Assembly: GCA_947453625.1 (NCBI GenBank) | Contig: CANGHK010000005.1 | Span: 87,473 to 151,472, forward strand | Direction of reading: 5' to 3' | DNA: 64,000 nucleotides | From: Burkholderiales bacterium | GTDB taxonomy: Bacteria; Pseudomonadota; Gammaproteobacteria; Burkholderiales; Burkholderiaceae_C | Part shown: in pieces, positions 1 to 12,956 of the stretch | How the letters are laid out: every line of letters starts with the position of its first letter | Position numbering within the stretch: the first letter of the stretch is position 1 | Program-made: the position numbers and the translations under genes | Notes under the pieces: model-generated | The model's database searches: none | Told to the model about the DNA's origin: nothing | What the model saw: the letters and a program-made list of their open reading frames with translations, nothing else

Positions 1-2
1 GC

Positions 3-812
3 CAGGACTTGTTCCAGAAGGGTTTCATAGGCGAGGCGGCGCTGGAGGAGGTGCGCAAGGCCGTCGACCTGGCCGATGCGCAGGCGCGCGTCGCCCAGAC
101 GCAGGCCGATACCGCCGGCCCGGCCGGCAGCGACTCGGCGTTGGCGCAGGCCGCCGTCGACCAGGCGCTGGCCAGCGCCGAGGCCGCCCGGGCGCGTGCC
201 GGTTACGCCCGGATCCGGGCCCCTGCCAGCGGCACGCTGATCGGCCGCAAGGTCGAGGTCGGTGACGTGGTGCAGCCGGGCAAGCTGCTGATGACGCTGT
301 CGCCGGCCGGCCGCACCCAGTTGGTGGTGCAGGTCGACGAGAAGAACCTGCGTCTGCTGGCGCCGGGGCAGCAGGCGCTGGCCTCGGCCGATGCCTACCC
401 GCAGCAGCGCTTTGCCGCCGAACTGGCCTACATCAACCCGGGCGTCAACGCGCAGACCGGCGCGGTCGAGGTCAAGCTCGACGTCGCTTCGCCACCGGCC
501 ACGCTGCGCCAGGACATGACGGTGTCGGTGGACATCGCGGTGGCAAGGCGTCCGGCCGCGCTGGTCGCACCCGTCGCCGCGCTGCACGATATCGACGGCG
601 GCGCGCCCTGGGTACTGCGGGTCGAGTCCGGCCGCGCGCTGCGCCGGCCGGTCCGGCTTGGCCTGCGCGGCAGTGGCGTCAGCGAGGTGCTCGAGGGCCT
701 GCGCGCCGGTGACCTGCTGCTGCCACTGGCCTCGGCGCTGGCCGATGGCGCCCATCTGCGGGTGCGGGCCGCGGCGGCAGCCTCAGCCGCCGCGGCTTCG
801 GCCAGCCCGTGA
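3..812 (+). CDS. Efflux RND/MacA-like periplasmic adaptor subunit (HlyD family), 5' truncated by window edge
   Basis: Frame open to the window start; coiled-coil AQARVAQTQAD, barrel-sandwich 'RIRAPASGTLIGRKVEVGDVVQPGKLLMTL'; followed by FtsX permease and ABC ATPase. Confidence 0.85.
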   Translation, partial: QDLFQKGFIGEAALEEVRKAVDLADAQARVAQTQADTAGPAGSDSALAQAAVDQALASAEAARARAGYARIRAPASGTLIGRKVEVGDVVQPGKLLMTLSPAGRTQLVVQVDEKNLRLLAPGQQALASADAYPQQRFAAELAYINPGVNAQTGAVEVKLDVASPPATLRQDMTVSVDIAVARRPAALVAPVAALHDIDGGAPWVLRVESGRALRRPVRLGLRGSGVSEVLEGLRAGDLLLPLASALADGAHLRVRAAAAASAAAASASP

Positions 813-825
813 GCCTGAGGGCGAG

Positions 826-2824
<1,999 letters not shown>

Positions 2825-3021
2825 CGATCCGCAGCGGCGAGACCCGCATCTGCGCCATCGCACCGCGCGCCTTCTCCCGCGTCAGCGCAGCCGCCAGCAA
2901 CTGACCGGCGCCTACCCGTCCAGACCGTCCCGCGGCGTCCGCATCGTGTCGCCCAGGCGCTGCACCAGCGCGGAGTCGGTCGAGGCGGTGCTGCCGCGCT
3001 AGGCCCGGCCAGCGGTCGGGT

Positions 3022-3720
3022 TCAGGGCGACTGGATCCGGCTGACGCGGCGGCGCAGGCGCTCGGCCGAGTCGCTGTCGCCGGCCTGCTCGGCGCGCCGC
3101 AACTGCACCCCCAGCCAGGCCAGCAGCGGACGCCGCCAGCCCTGGTCAGCCGCGGTATCGACCGCCAGCGCGATGACCGCCGGGCTGGCCCGGCCGGCCT
3201 GCATCAGCGCGCCGGCGCCCACCAGGCGCGAGACCGGGTCGGCGATCTGGCGCAGCGCCGCGGCGGCGTCGTCCCCGCGGGTCGTGCCGGTCGTGATCAA
3301 CGCGGCCACCGCGCGCTGCGCCGCGGGCAGCAAGCCGGCTTGTTCCGGCGCCAACGTTCCGCTCAGGTAGCGCGCGTAGGCCTGCTCGGGCGCCGCCATG
3401 TCGGGCCGCAGCGGCGCCAGGCCCTCGCAGGGGTCGAACACCAGGCTGGCCACCCGGGCGGCGCAGCGCAGCAGTTCGGCGCGGGCCAGCAGGTCGGCGC
3501 GGCCGGTGCGGGCGATCTCGCCCCGGGCGCGGTCGAAGTCTTGCTGGGCGACGCGGCTGTCGCCACGCAGATAGGCCGCCACCGACTGCTCCAGCGCCGA
3601 CCGCGCCGTCAGCTGCCAGTCCGGCACCGGCGGCCCGCTGGCGCAGCCGGCCAGCAGCAGCGCGGCCGCGGCGGCTTGGATCCATCGGTGGCGGCGCTCG
3701 GGCGGCTGGCGTCGCGTCAT
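3022..3720 (-). CDS. Uncharacterised lipoprotein at end of MCE transporter operon
   Basis: Start MTRRQPPERRHRW at 3720; lipobox LLLAGC; overlaps MlaD-like gene by 4 nt. Confidence 0.7.
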   Translation of the reverse strand: MTRRQPPERRHRWIQAAAAALLLAGCASGPPVPDWQLTARSALEQSVAAYLRGDSRVAQQDFDRARGEIARTGRADLLARAELLRCAARVASLVFDPCEGLAPLRPDMAAPEQAYARYLSGTLAPEQAGLLPAAQRAVAALITTGTTRGDDAAAALRQIADPVSRLVGAGALMQAGRASPAVIALAVDTAADQGWRRPLLAWLGVQLRRAEQAGDSDSAERLRRRVSRIQSP

Positions 3721-4760
3721 GGCAGCCTCAGCTCGGTGTCGCGCGCGAACGGCCACTTGCGGTTGACCTCGTCGACCAATAGCTGCACTTTGCGCAGGCT
3801 GGCCTCGACCTCGGCGCGCAGCGCGCCCAGGTCGGTGGTGGCCACACGGGTGTTGGCGGCGATGACCTGGGCCTCGGCCAGCACGCCGTCGACCCGGGTC
3901 AGCGTGGCGCGGGCCTCGCCCAGCAGCGCGCCCAACTGCAGCACCGCGACGCGGGTCTCGGGCATCACCCCGCGCGGGCCGAAGACCTGGTCGTCGGCCT
4001 TGACCGCCAGCGTGTCGACATGCGCGGCCAGCGTGTCGACCCGGGCCAGCAGCGCGTTGGCGCGGTCCAGCGTCAGCAGCAACCGGGCGGCGTCGGCGTC
4101 GTTGCCCAGCAGCAGACCGAGCGCGCCGCGCGGCCCTTTCAGCCGCCCGGTGGCCCCCTGCAGGTTGGCCAGGCTGCCCGCCAGCGCGGCGTCGGGCGCG
4201 GCCAGCGCGCTCAGGTTGTGCACCAGATCGCGCGCCGCGGCCACCAGCTTGGGGATCTCGGCCGTGGCGTCGCCCGCCAGCACCCGCCGCTCGGCGCCGT
4301 CGGCCAGGGGCGGGTCGGTCAGCACGCCGCTGTAGGCGCGCAGGTTGGTGTTGCCGACCAGTCCGCGCACGAGGGTGAACACGCTGGACTTGCGCAACCA
4401 GTGGGCGTCCTGGCGTGGCACGTCGATCAGGATGCGGGCGCTGCCTTCCGGGCTCAGCTCGATGCGGCGCACGCGCCCGATGGGGAATCCCGAGAAGGTC
4501 AGGTCCATGCCGACCACGACGCCTTCCGAATCGTCGGCGATCAGCACCAGGCGCTGGGTGGCCTCGAAGGCGCCGCGGGCGTACAGCACATAGGCCATGG
4601 CCGCGCACAGCAGCAAGCCCATCAGCAACAGCAGCGCCGCCGCCTTGGCTTCGATATGGGCTACCGCAGGCGCGGTGGCGGGCGTGTTGGGCGCTGCCTT
4701 GGTCGGAGCTTCGGCAGCCTTCACGCCGCTCGCCACCGCCGGCGGGGAGGGTTCAGTCAT
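3717..4760 (-). CDS. MlaD/MCE family substrate-binding protein
   Basis: Single N-terminal TM then MCE domain 'DSEGVVVGMDLTFSGFPIGRVRRIELSPEGSARILIDV'. Confidence 0.88.
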   Translation of the reverse strand: MTEPSPPAVASGVKAAEAPTKAAPNTPATAPAVAHIEAKAAALLLLMGLLLCAAMAYVLYARGAFEATQRLVLIADDSEGVVVGMDLTFSGFPIGRVRRIELSPEGSARILIDVPRQDAHWLRKSSVFTLVRGLVGNTNLRAYSGVLTDPPLADGAERRVLAGDATAEIPKLVAAARDLVHNLSALAAPDAALAGSLANLQGATGRLKGPRGALGLLLGNDADAARLLLTLDRANALLARVDTLAAHVDTLAVKADDQVFGPRGVMPETRVAVLQLGALLGEARATLTRVDGVLAEAQVIAANTRVATTDLGALRAEVEASLRKVQLLVDEVNRKWPFARDTELRLP

Positions 4761-4788
4761 CGGGCGCTCCGGGCCATGGTCATCGCGG

Positions 4789-5598
4789 TCAATAGTAGTT
4801 GCCGACCAGCGAGGCGGCCTCGATCAGCAGGATCACGAGGAACATCCGCACCAGGCTCTGCAGCTCGACGCTGGCCCGCGACCTGGGCCGGGGCGCGGCC
4901 TGCAGCACCGAGGCCACCGGGATCAGCGACACCGCCCCGCTGAGGAGGAGCACCTTCAGTCCGAAGATCAGCGACAGCGCCGGGTTGAAGATGCGACCCA
5001 CCGTGCGGGTGTAGCCGTCGAATCCGCCCAGCGTGAAGCCGTGCACCGACAGGTAGGCCAGCAGCAGCGTCAGCGCGCAGCTCACGGTGGCGAGCAGCAG
5101 CACCGCGAACATGCCGGCCAGCACCCGGGGCAGCACGGCCTCGACCAGCGGATCGCGCCCCTGCTGGCGCAGCGCATCCAGGCCGCCGCTCGCGCGCAGC
5201 GCGGCCAACTCGGACGCTAATTCGGCAGCCATGGGCAGCGTGGCACGCAACGCGGCAAACAGTGCCGCGGCCAGTGGGATCAACTCCAGCACCAGCACCC
5301 GCACCACCATCTCGAGCGCGTATTGCGACAAGCCGTAGCCCAGCGCGGTGACGGTGACGATGCGTGTCACCACCAGGCTGATCACCGCGCTGACCACGCT
5401 GAAGCCGGCCAGCATGGGCCCGCTGGCGGCCACCAGGCGCCAGGCCAGCGGCCGGCGCCAGATCGCGGCCTGGGCGGCGGGCGACAGGGCCAGCACCAGC
5501 AGCACTGCGCCCAGGTGCACGGTCTGCCACCAGCCTGTCAGCCACGCCGTCAGCCAGCCGGTCAACCCGTCCACCCGTGCCGGTCGCTTGAATGCCAT
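4789..5598 (-). CDS. MlaE-family ABC transporter permease
   Basis: Start MAFKRPARVDG at 5598; MlaE-like 'LELIPLAAALFAALRATLPMAAELA...LPRVLAG'. Confidence 0.82.
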   Translation of the reverse strand: MAFKRPARVDGLTGWLTAWLTGWWQTVHLGAVLLVLALSPAAQAAIWRRPLAWRLVAASGPMLAGFSVVSAVISLVVTRIVTVTALGYGLSQYALEMVVRVLVLELIPLAAALFAALRATLPMAAELASELAALRASGGLDALRQQGRDPLVEAVLPRVLAGMFAVLLLATVSCALTLLLAYLSVHGFTLGGFDGYTRTVGRIFNPALSLIFGLKVLLLSGAVSLIPVASVLQAAPRPRSRASVELQSLVRMFLVILLIEAASLVGNYY

Positions 5599-5715
5599 GC
5601 CGCCATCATAGGCAAGCCACCGCGCCAGGGGGCAGCGCATCGTGTACTGTCCGGGCCCGACCTGTCTCGACGTGCCTGCGTTGGCAGCCGACCCCGCAAC
5701 CCTCCCGAGCGCACC

Positions 5716-6786
5716 ATGACCTTGCCTGACCGCCTTGCCTCGCTGCTCTGCGCCGTGCTCTTCACCGCACTGTCTGCAGCGTCGGCGCTGGCCGCCGGCA
5801 CCCCCGAGCCCCGGCAAGGCGACTGGGTGGCGCGCGACTTCCGCTTCCAAACCGGCGAGGTGTTGCCCGAAGTCAATCTGCATTACCGCACCCTCGGCGA
5901 CCCGGGCGGCGAGCCGGTGTTGATCCTGCACGGCACCGCGGGATCGGGCGCCAGCCTGTTGAACCCGGACTTCGCCGACCAGCTTTTCGGCCCCGGCCAG
6001 GCGCTCGATGCCCGCCGCTATTTCATCATCCTGCCCGACGCGCTGGGCACCGGCCAGTCCACCAAGCCGTCCGACGGCCTGCGCGCGAAGTTTCCGCGCT
6101 ACGACTACGACGACATGGTGTTGGCGCAGTACCGGCTGGTGACCGAGGGCCTGGGCATCAAGCACCTGCGGCTGGTGATGGGCAATTCGATGGGCGGCAT
6201 GCAGGCCTGGATCTGGGCTGGGCGCTATCCCGGCATGATGGACGCCGTGGTGCCCATGGCCTGCCTGCCGACCGCGATGTCGGGCCGCAACTGGATGCTG
6301 CGCCGGATGCTGACGCAGGCGATCCGCACCGATCCGGCCTGGAACCAGGGCGACTACAGCGCGCAGCCGCCGGCGATGCAGCGCCACCTGCTGGTTTTCA
6401 ACCTGGCCACGGCAGGCGGCAACCAGGGCTTGCAGGCCCAGGCGCCGACCTCCGAGAAGGGCGACCAGTTGATCGCCAAGGCGCTGGCCCAGCCTTTCCG
6501 GGGCGACGCGAACGACCTGCTCTACCAATGGGAATCGTCGTTCGACTTCGACGCCTCGGCCGGTCTCGACCGCATCCAGGCGCCGGTGCTGGCCATCAAT
6601 TCGTCGGACGACGAGCGCAACCCGCCCGAGTTCGGTGTGATGGAGCGCGAGATCGCGCGCCTGAAGAACGGCCGCTACCTGTTGATTCCCGGCGGCCCCG
6701 ACACCCGCGGCCATGGCACCACCGGCCAGGCCAGGCTCTACCAGGGCGCGCTGGCCGACTGGCTGGCCCAGGTGCCGCGGCGCTGA
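5716..6786 (+). CDS. Secreted alpha/beta hydrolase (homoserine O-acetyltransferase-like fold)
   Basis: Signal peptide; nucleophile elbow GNSMGG; 'LPDALGTGQSTKPSDG'. Confidence 0.85.
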   Translation: MTLPDRLASLLCAVLFTALSAASALAAGTPEPRQGDWVARDFRFQTGEVLPEVNLHYRTLGDPGGEPVLILHGTAGSGASLLNPDFADQLFGPGQALDARRYFIILPDALGTGQSTKPSDGLRAKFPRYDYDDMVLAQYRLVTEGLGIKHLRLVMGNSMGGMQAWIWAGRYPGMMDAVVPMACLPTAMSGRNWMLRRMLTQAIRTDPAWNQGDYSAQPPAMQRHLLVFNLATAGGNQGLQAQAPTSEKGDQLIAKALAQPFRGDANDLLYQWESSFDFDASAGLDRIQAPVLAINSSDDERNPPEFGVMEREIARLKNGRYLLIPGGPDTRGHGTTGQARLYQGALADWLAQVPRR

Positions 6787-6807
6787 GCTGCGGGCCCGCC
6801 CGGCCGC

Positions 6808-7532
<725 letters not shown>

Positions 7533-7536
<4 letters not shown>

Positions 7537-8279
7537 TGCTGCCCCAGGTAGACGCGCTTGACTTCGGTGTTGGCGCGGATCTCGGCCGGCGTGCCCTGGG
7601 CCAGCAGCTCGCCGTGGTGCAGCACCACCAGGCGCTGGCAGATGCCCATCACCAGCTTCATCTTGTGTTCGACCAGCACGACGGTGCGCTCGGCCGCCAG
7701 GGTGGTGATCAAGTCCATCATCACGCCGGTTTCCTCGGGCGACATGCCGGCGGTGGGCTCGTCCATCAGCAGCAGGCGCGGCTGCGGCGCCAGCGCCATC
7801 GCGATCTCCAGCGCGCGCTGCTGGCCATGCGCCAGGTCGCCGGCGTTCTTGTGGCGCAGGTCGGCCAGGCCCACCCGCTCCAGCAAGGCCTCGGCCTGGG
7901 CGGCCACCTCGCGCAGCGCGGCGCGCGGTTGGAACAGCTCGAAGCGGGCCTGGCGCATCTGGGCCGCGACGCGCACGTTCTCGAACGCGCTGAGCTGCTT
8001 GAACACGGTGGTGATCTGGAAGCTCTTGGCGATGCCGATGCGGGCGAACTGGTGCTGGGCCAGGCCGGTGATGTCGCGGCCCTCGAAACGCACCGTGCCG
8101 CTGCTGGGCGGGAACGCCCCGCTGATGACATTGAAGAAGGTGGACTTGCCCGCGCCGTTGGGGCCGATGATCGCGGTGAGCTGGCCGGCGGGGAAGGCCA
8201 CGCTGACATGCTTGAGCGCGACGAAGGCGCCGAAGCGTTTGCCCAGGCCGGTGACTTCGAGCATAGCGGCGCCGCTCAT
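7533..8279 (-). CDS. livG: Branched-chain amino acid-type ABC transporter ATP-binding protein (LivG-like)
   Basis: Start MSGAAMLEVTGLGKRFGAF at 8279; GPNGAGKSTFFNVISG, LAHGQQRALEIAMAL, LLMDEPTAGMSPEE. Confidence 0.92.
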
Positions 8280-9253
8280 CGCGGGCTCCCGCGTCGTGCG
8301 GCGGCGCGCGCCAGCCAGTCCAGCGTCGAGCCCCACAGCCCGCGCGGGAAGAACAGCACGAAGACCATGAAGACCACGCCTACCGAGGCCATCCAGTAAG
8401 GCGTCAGGTGCGTCACCACGTCTTCCAGCGTGAGGAAGACGATGGCGCCGACGAAGGGGCCGAAGAAGGTGCCCATGCCGCCCAGCAGGCACATCATCAC
8501 CGCCTGGCCCGATTGCAGGTAGTGAAGGGAGTCGATCGGCACGATGGACAGGTGCAGCGCGCGCAGCGTGCCAGCCAGGCCGCACAGCGCGGCCGACAGC
8601 ACGAAGGCCAGCAGCTTGGTGCGGGCGACGTCATAGCCGCAGGCCGACGCGCGCTGCTCGTTCTCGCGCACGGTCTCGATCACCGCGCCGAAAGGCGAGG
8701 CCAGCACCCGCGAGACGAACCACAACGCCGCGGCGACGAAGACCCAGATGAAGTAGTACTTGGCCACCGGGTCGAGAAGGTCGATCTTGAAGCCTGGCAA
8801 CTCGATCGCCTCGACCCGGACGCCGCGCAGGCCGTTCTCGCCGCCGGTCCAGCGCTCGGCCTTGTAGAAGGCGTAGTAGACGATCTGGCCCAGCGCCAGC
8901 GTGACCATCGAGAAGTAGATGCCCTTGGTGCGCGTGGCCAGCGCGCCGATGACCAGCCCGGCCAGGGCCGACGCCGCCACGCCAGCCGGGATCGCCGCCC
9001 ACCAGGGCCAGCCGGCATGCACGATCACCATGCCGGCCACATAGCCGCCCATGCCCAGGAAGGCCGCGTGGCCGAAGGACAGCAGGCCGGTGTAGCCGAA
9101 CAGCAGGTTGAAGCCGACCGCGTAGAGGCCAAAGATCAGCACGTTGACCGCCAGCGCCTGGTAAGGCATCAGCAGCGGAAACACCAGCAGGAAGGCCAGC
9201 ACCGCGGCCACGCGGTGGCGGGTGGTGAAGGCGAGGAGGGATTGCAGGGTCAT
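8276..9253 (-). CDS. livM: Branched-chain amino acid-type ABC transporter permease (LivM-like)
   Basis: 'GYTGLLSFGHAAFLGMGGYVAG' and LivM C-terminal 'GGMGTFFGPFVGA'. Confidence 0.92.
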   Translation of the reverse strand: MTLQSLLAFTTRHRVAAVLAFLLVFPLLMPYQALAVNVLIFGLYAVGFNLLFGYTGLLSFGHAAFLGMGGYVAGMVIVHAGWPWWAAIPAGVAASALAGLVIGALATRTKGIYFSMVTLALGQIVYYAFYKAERWTGGENGLRGVRVEAIELPGFKIDLLDPVAKYYFIWVFVAAALWFVSRVLASPFGAVIETVRENEQRASACGYDVARTKLLAFVLSAALCGLAGTLRALHLSIVPIDSLHYLQSGQAVMMCLLGGMGTFFGPFVGAIVFLTLEDVVTHLTPYWMASVGVVFMVFVLFFPRGLWGSTLDWLARAAARRGSPR

Positions 9254-9263
9254 GCCTTGTCCA

Positions 9264-10148
9264 TCAGCCCATGTGGCCGGCTTTGCCGAACAGCCCCTGC
9301 GGCCGCACCAGCAGCACCAGCGCCATCAGCACGAAGATCGACAGCTCGGCATAGGCCGGCGCGAACAGCGAGGTCATCGAGAACACCACGCCCACCAGCA
9401 GCCCGGCCACCACCGCGCCGGGCAGCGAGCCCATGCCGCCGACGACGGTCACGACAAAGGACTCGGCCAGCAGCGTGATGCCCATCTCCGGGTTGACGGC
9501 CCGGGTGGGCGCGGCCAGCGCGCCCGACAGCCCGGCGATCGCCGTGCCTATGCCGAACACCAACAGCCAGACCCGCGACACGTCTATGCCCAGCACGCGG
9601 ACGATCTCGGGGTCGCGCGCACCGGCGCGGATGATCAGGCCGTAGCGCGTCTTCTCGATGAACAGCCACAGCAAGCCGATCACCAGTGCGGCGGCGACTA
9701 TCAGGAACAGCCGGTAGGTGGGGAAGAAACCGAAGCCCAGGTCGGTGGCGCCGCGCAGCGCGGCCGGCGTGCTCGACGGCAGGCCCTCGATGCCGAAGAA
9801 GAAGCGCATCGCGTCGATCAGCACATAGCCCAGGCCGAAGGTCAGCAGCAGCGGGTAGTCGATGCCGCGGCCATAGAGCGGGCGCACCAGGACGCGCTCG
9901 ACCGCCAACCCCAGCGTGCCAACCACCAGCGGCACCAGCGCCAGGCTGAACCAGAAGTTGCCGGTGAGCTGCAGGAAGTACACCCCGAGAAAGGCCCCGA
10001 CCATGAAGAACGCGCCATGCGCGAAGTTCACGACCGTCAGCATGCCGAAGATCAGCGACAGGCCGATCGCCAGCAGCGCGTAGACGGCGCCCAGCGCGAT
10101 GCCGGTGACGAGTTGCAGCGCCAGCAGCTGGGGGGTGATGCCTTCCAT
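9264..10148 (-). CDS. livH: Branched-chain amino acid-type ABC transporter permease (LivH-like)
   Basis: Start MEGITPQLLALQ at 10148; 'VVNFAHGAFFMVGAFLGVY', 'VVGGMGSLPGAVVAGLL'. Confidence 0.92.
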   Translation of the reverse strand: MEGITPQLLALQLVTGIALGAVYALLAIGLSLIFGMLTVVNFAHGAFFMVGAFLGVYFLQLTGNFWFSLALVPLVVGTLGLAVERVLVRPLYGRGIDYPLLLTFGLGYVLIDAMRFFFGIEGLPSSTPAALRGATDLGFGFFPTYRLFLIVAAALVIGLLWLFIEKTRYGLIIRAGARDPEIVRVLGIDVSRVWLLVFGIGTAIAGLSGALAAPTRAVNPEMGITLLAESFVVTVVGGMGSLPGAVVAGLLVGVVFSMTSLFAPAYAELSIFVLMALVLLVRPQGLFGKAGHMG

Positions 10149-10383
10149 GAAAACTCCGGCGATGGCCAATGCTCGGCCGCTGAATAGGGTGCATCCACCT
10201 GAGATGATTTGCGTCGCGAGCGCGCCGAGCTTGGGTCGAGCAGCGCAGCCGTACACCCGTACGGCGAGCAGCGCAGGCTGAGCCCGGACCGAGCAAGCCC
10301 CTGCGGGCTTGCGAATGCCTGGTGAAGGCCCATGCGCCTGCCAGCGCATGGGCCCGAGATCGACGCGCGCAGCAGCAAAGCAC

Positions 10384-11628
10384 TCAGGTGGAGATCTTGT
10401 GGCCGAGCTCGTCGCAGGTTCGGAGGTTCTTCTCGTCCGCGGCCTCGATCGCCAGCACCTTGAAGACGTCGTACTTGTCCTTCATCGCGGTCGACTTGGA
10501 CTCGACGATCACCACCGACTGCACCGACTGGTGGTCGCACTTGCGGTAGCTCTGCTCGCCCTTGTACCAGTTGTACTTGAGCTGGCGCAGCGCGATGGAC
10601 ACGCGGGTGGAGTCGACCGCGTCGGCGTTCTTGACCGCCTGCAGCACGCTCTTGATGCCGGCGTAACCGAGCGCGCCGTAGTCGCTGGGCACGGCGCCCG
10701 CATAGGCCTTGCGGAAGGCGTCGTTGAAGGCCTTGGCCGCCGGGATCTTGTCCTCCATGCCCCAGTAGTAGCTGGTGCCGCCGATGATGCCGTCGAAGGC
10801 CTCGGCCCCGCCGGCCTGGCGCGAGGTGTAGAGCAGCACGGGGGTGATCACCTTGGTGCTCTGCTTCAAGCCGAAGTCGGTGACCTGCTTGGCCGAGTTG
10901 ACCAGGTCGCGGCCGAAGTTGCACAGCACCAGGATGTCGGGCTTGAGCGACTGGATGCGCGGCAGGAAAGCCGAGTAATCCGCCGCGCCCAGCGGGTGCC
11001 GGATGTCGGCCAGGGTCTGCATGCCCAGGGCCTGGCCGGCGCGCTGGAAGCCGCGCACCATCTCGTGGCCGTAGGCATAGTCGGCCGTCAGGTAGACCAC
11101 CTTCTTGCCGAACTTCGGGAAGGCGTAGCGCGCCACCGCGCCGGCGGTCAGGTGCGGGTTCAGCGCCTCGTGGAAGGTGTACAGGCTCCAGTCCTTGGCC
11201 TCGTTGATCGCGTCAGACTGGCTGATCGAGTTGAACAGCACCTTGCGGTCGCGGCAGACCGCGTTGATCGAGAGCTGGGTCGCCGCCGACAGCGAACCGA
11301 CGACGAAGTCGACCTTGTCTTTTTCGATCAGCTCGAGCGTGCGGGTCGCCGCCTCGCCCGGGTTCAACTTGTCGTCGCGCACCAGCAGCTCGCACAGCCG
11401 GCCCTTGTAGCCGCCGGCGGCGTTGAACTCCTTGACCGCGAGCTCGGCGGCGCGCACCTGGTCTTGCGCCTCGGCCGAGAACGCGCCGGTCAGCGGCGTC
11501 GGAAAGCCGATCTTGATCGGCCCGCTTTGGGCGCGGGCGGTCGAGAACAGCAGCGGGCTGGCGGCAACGGCGCTGCCGGCGCCCAGGGTCTGGAGCATCC
11601 GGCGGCGGCTGGGGAGGGCGGTGGTCAT
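10384..11628 (-). CDS. Periplasmic ABC transporter substrate-binding protein (LivK-like), Tat-type signal
   Basis: MTTALPSRRRMLQTLGAGSAVAAS... 'IKIGFPTPLTGAFSAEAQDQVRAAELAVKEFNAAGG'. Confidence 0.9.
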   Translation of the reverse strand: MTTALPSRRRMLQTLGAGSAVAASPLLFSTARAQSGPIKIGFPTPLTGAFSAEAQDQVRAAELAVKEFNAAGGYKGRLCELLVRDDKLNPGEAATRTLELIEKDKVDFVVGSLSAATQLSINAVCRDRKVLFNSISQSDAINEAKDWSLYTFHEALNPHLTAGAVARYAFPKFGKKVVYLTADYAYGHEMVRGFQRAGQALGMQTLADIRHPLGAADYSAFLPRIQSLKPDILVLCNFGRDLVNSAKQVTDFGLKQSTKVITPVLLYTSRQAGGAEAFDGIIGGTSYYWGMEDKIPAAKAFNDAFRKAYAGAVPSDYGALGYAGIKSVLQAVKNADAVDSTRVSIALRQLKYNWYKGEQSYRKCDHQSVQSVVIVESKSTAMKDKYDVFKVLAIEAADEKNLRTCDELGHKIST

Positions 11629-11711
11629 GGGGCGGTCTCCTTCAATGGCGGGTGGGGTGGACTTGGCGTCTCTGGGGAATCTTGGGGCGGGCGGGCGGCG
11701 TGCTGGTGGCG

Positions 11712-12953
11712 TCAGGCGGCGAAGGCAGCGCCGACCCGCGCCAGGTCGATCGCCGTCTCGCGCAGCACGCCGATCGCCTCGCGGCCGGGGTCGTCGGCGG
11801 GCGGGTTCAGCGTTGCCCCCGTCTGGCCGGCGCGGGCCTGCAGGTAGGCGCCAAGCCGGCGGCCCCGCTCGACCACCGCCTGGCCGGGCGCGAGCCGCAG
11901 GGTCTCGAAATAGTGCAGCGCGGCCGGCGTGGCGCCATGGTGGGCCAGCGACTCGACCAGCGCCAGGGCGTCCTCGCCCGCCTTGGTCACGCCCATGCCC
12001 ACATGCGGCCGGGCGACGAAGGCGGCGTCGCCCATCAGCGCCACCCGGCCGAAGGCCAGCCGGTCTGAGCTCAGGTCGAAGATGGGCTGCAGAAAGGGCT
12101 GAGTGGTCTTGTCCACCACCTCGGCCCATTGCGGCGCCAGCAGCCGGTGGGCGGCCTCGCGCATGCGCTCGACCTCGCGCGGGTTGACGCGGTGCGGCGG
12201 GATGCCGCCGGCATGGTGCACGCCGTCGCCATCGGTCATCAACCGCCGCAGTTCGACGGCCTCGTCGGCTGGCCGGTACCAGACGAAGTTGTAGCGCCGC
12301 TCGCCCAGCCTTGTGCTGTTGCCGGCGCCGGCCACCGGGTAGCCGATCATCTGTTCGCCGGGCGGCAGGCCAAAGCCGAAATGGCCGAACAAGGTGTCGC
12401 GGGTATGCGCCGACAGCATGGCCTCGTCGCAGACACCGCGCCAGGCCAGGTAGCCGGCATAGCGCGGCTGGACCTCGGGCGCGAGTGCGGCGCGCACGGT
12501 CGAGCGGATGCCGTCCGAGGCCACCAGCAGGTCGGCCTCGTAGCGCTCGCCGCCGGTGCAGGACACGCGCACGCCGCCCGCGTCCTGCTCGACGCTGCTG
12601 ACCTGCTGGCCGAGCCGGCAGTGCTCGGCCGGCAGCGCGGCCATCAGCAGCGCGTAGAGCCGGCTCCAGGAGGTCAGCACCTGCGGGCAGTCCAGGCTGG
12701 CCTGCAACTGGCCCGAGACGTCCAGCGCCACCCGCTGGGTCACCGACACACCCAGCTGCTCGTCGACCCGCACGCCGGCCGCGCGCAGCGCGTCCACCAG
12801 CCGGCTGTGGGTGACGATGCCCGCGCCCCGGCCGTCCAGCGAGGCTGGGGCTTTCTCCAGCAGGGTTACGGCGTGCCCGGCCCGCAGCAGCAGGTTGGCG
12901 GCCAGCAGGCCGCCCAGCGAGCCGCCGACGACGAGGATGCGCGCAGCCGCCAT
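11712..12953 (-). CDS. FAD-dependent monooxygenase resembling 2,6-dihydroxypyridine 3-monooxygenase
   Basis: N-terminal VVGGSLGG dinucleotide motif, 'YAGYLAWRGVCDE', 'MIGYPVAG', 'GRVALMGDAAFVARPHVGMGVTKAGEDALAL'. Confidence 0.8.
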   Translation of the reverse strand: MAAARILVVGGSLGGLLAANLLLRAGHAVTLLEKAPASLDGRGAGIVTHSRLVDALRAAGVRVDEQLGVSVTQRVALDVSGQLQASLDCPQVLTSWSRLYALLMAALPAEHCRLGQQVSSVEQDAGGVRVSCTGGERYEADLLVASDGIRSTVRAALAPEVQPRYAGYLAWRGVCDEAMLSAHTRDTLFGHFGFGLPPGEQMIGYPVAGAGNSTRLGERRYNFVWYRPADEAVELRRLMTDGDGVHHAGGIPPHRVNPREVERMREAAHRLLAPQWAEVVDKTTQPFLQPIFDLSSDRLAFGRVALMGDAAFVARPHVGMGVTKAGEDALALVESLAHHGATPAALHYFETLRLAPGQAVVERGRRLGAYLQARAGQTGATLNPPADDPGREAIGVLRETAIDLARVGAAFAA

Positions 12954-12956
12954 CGC

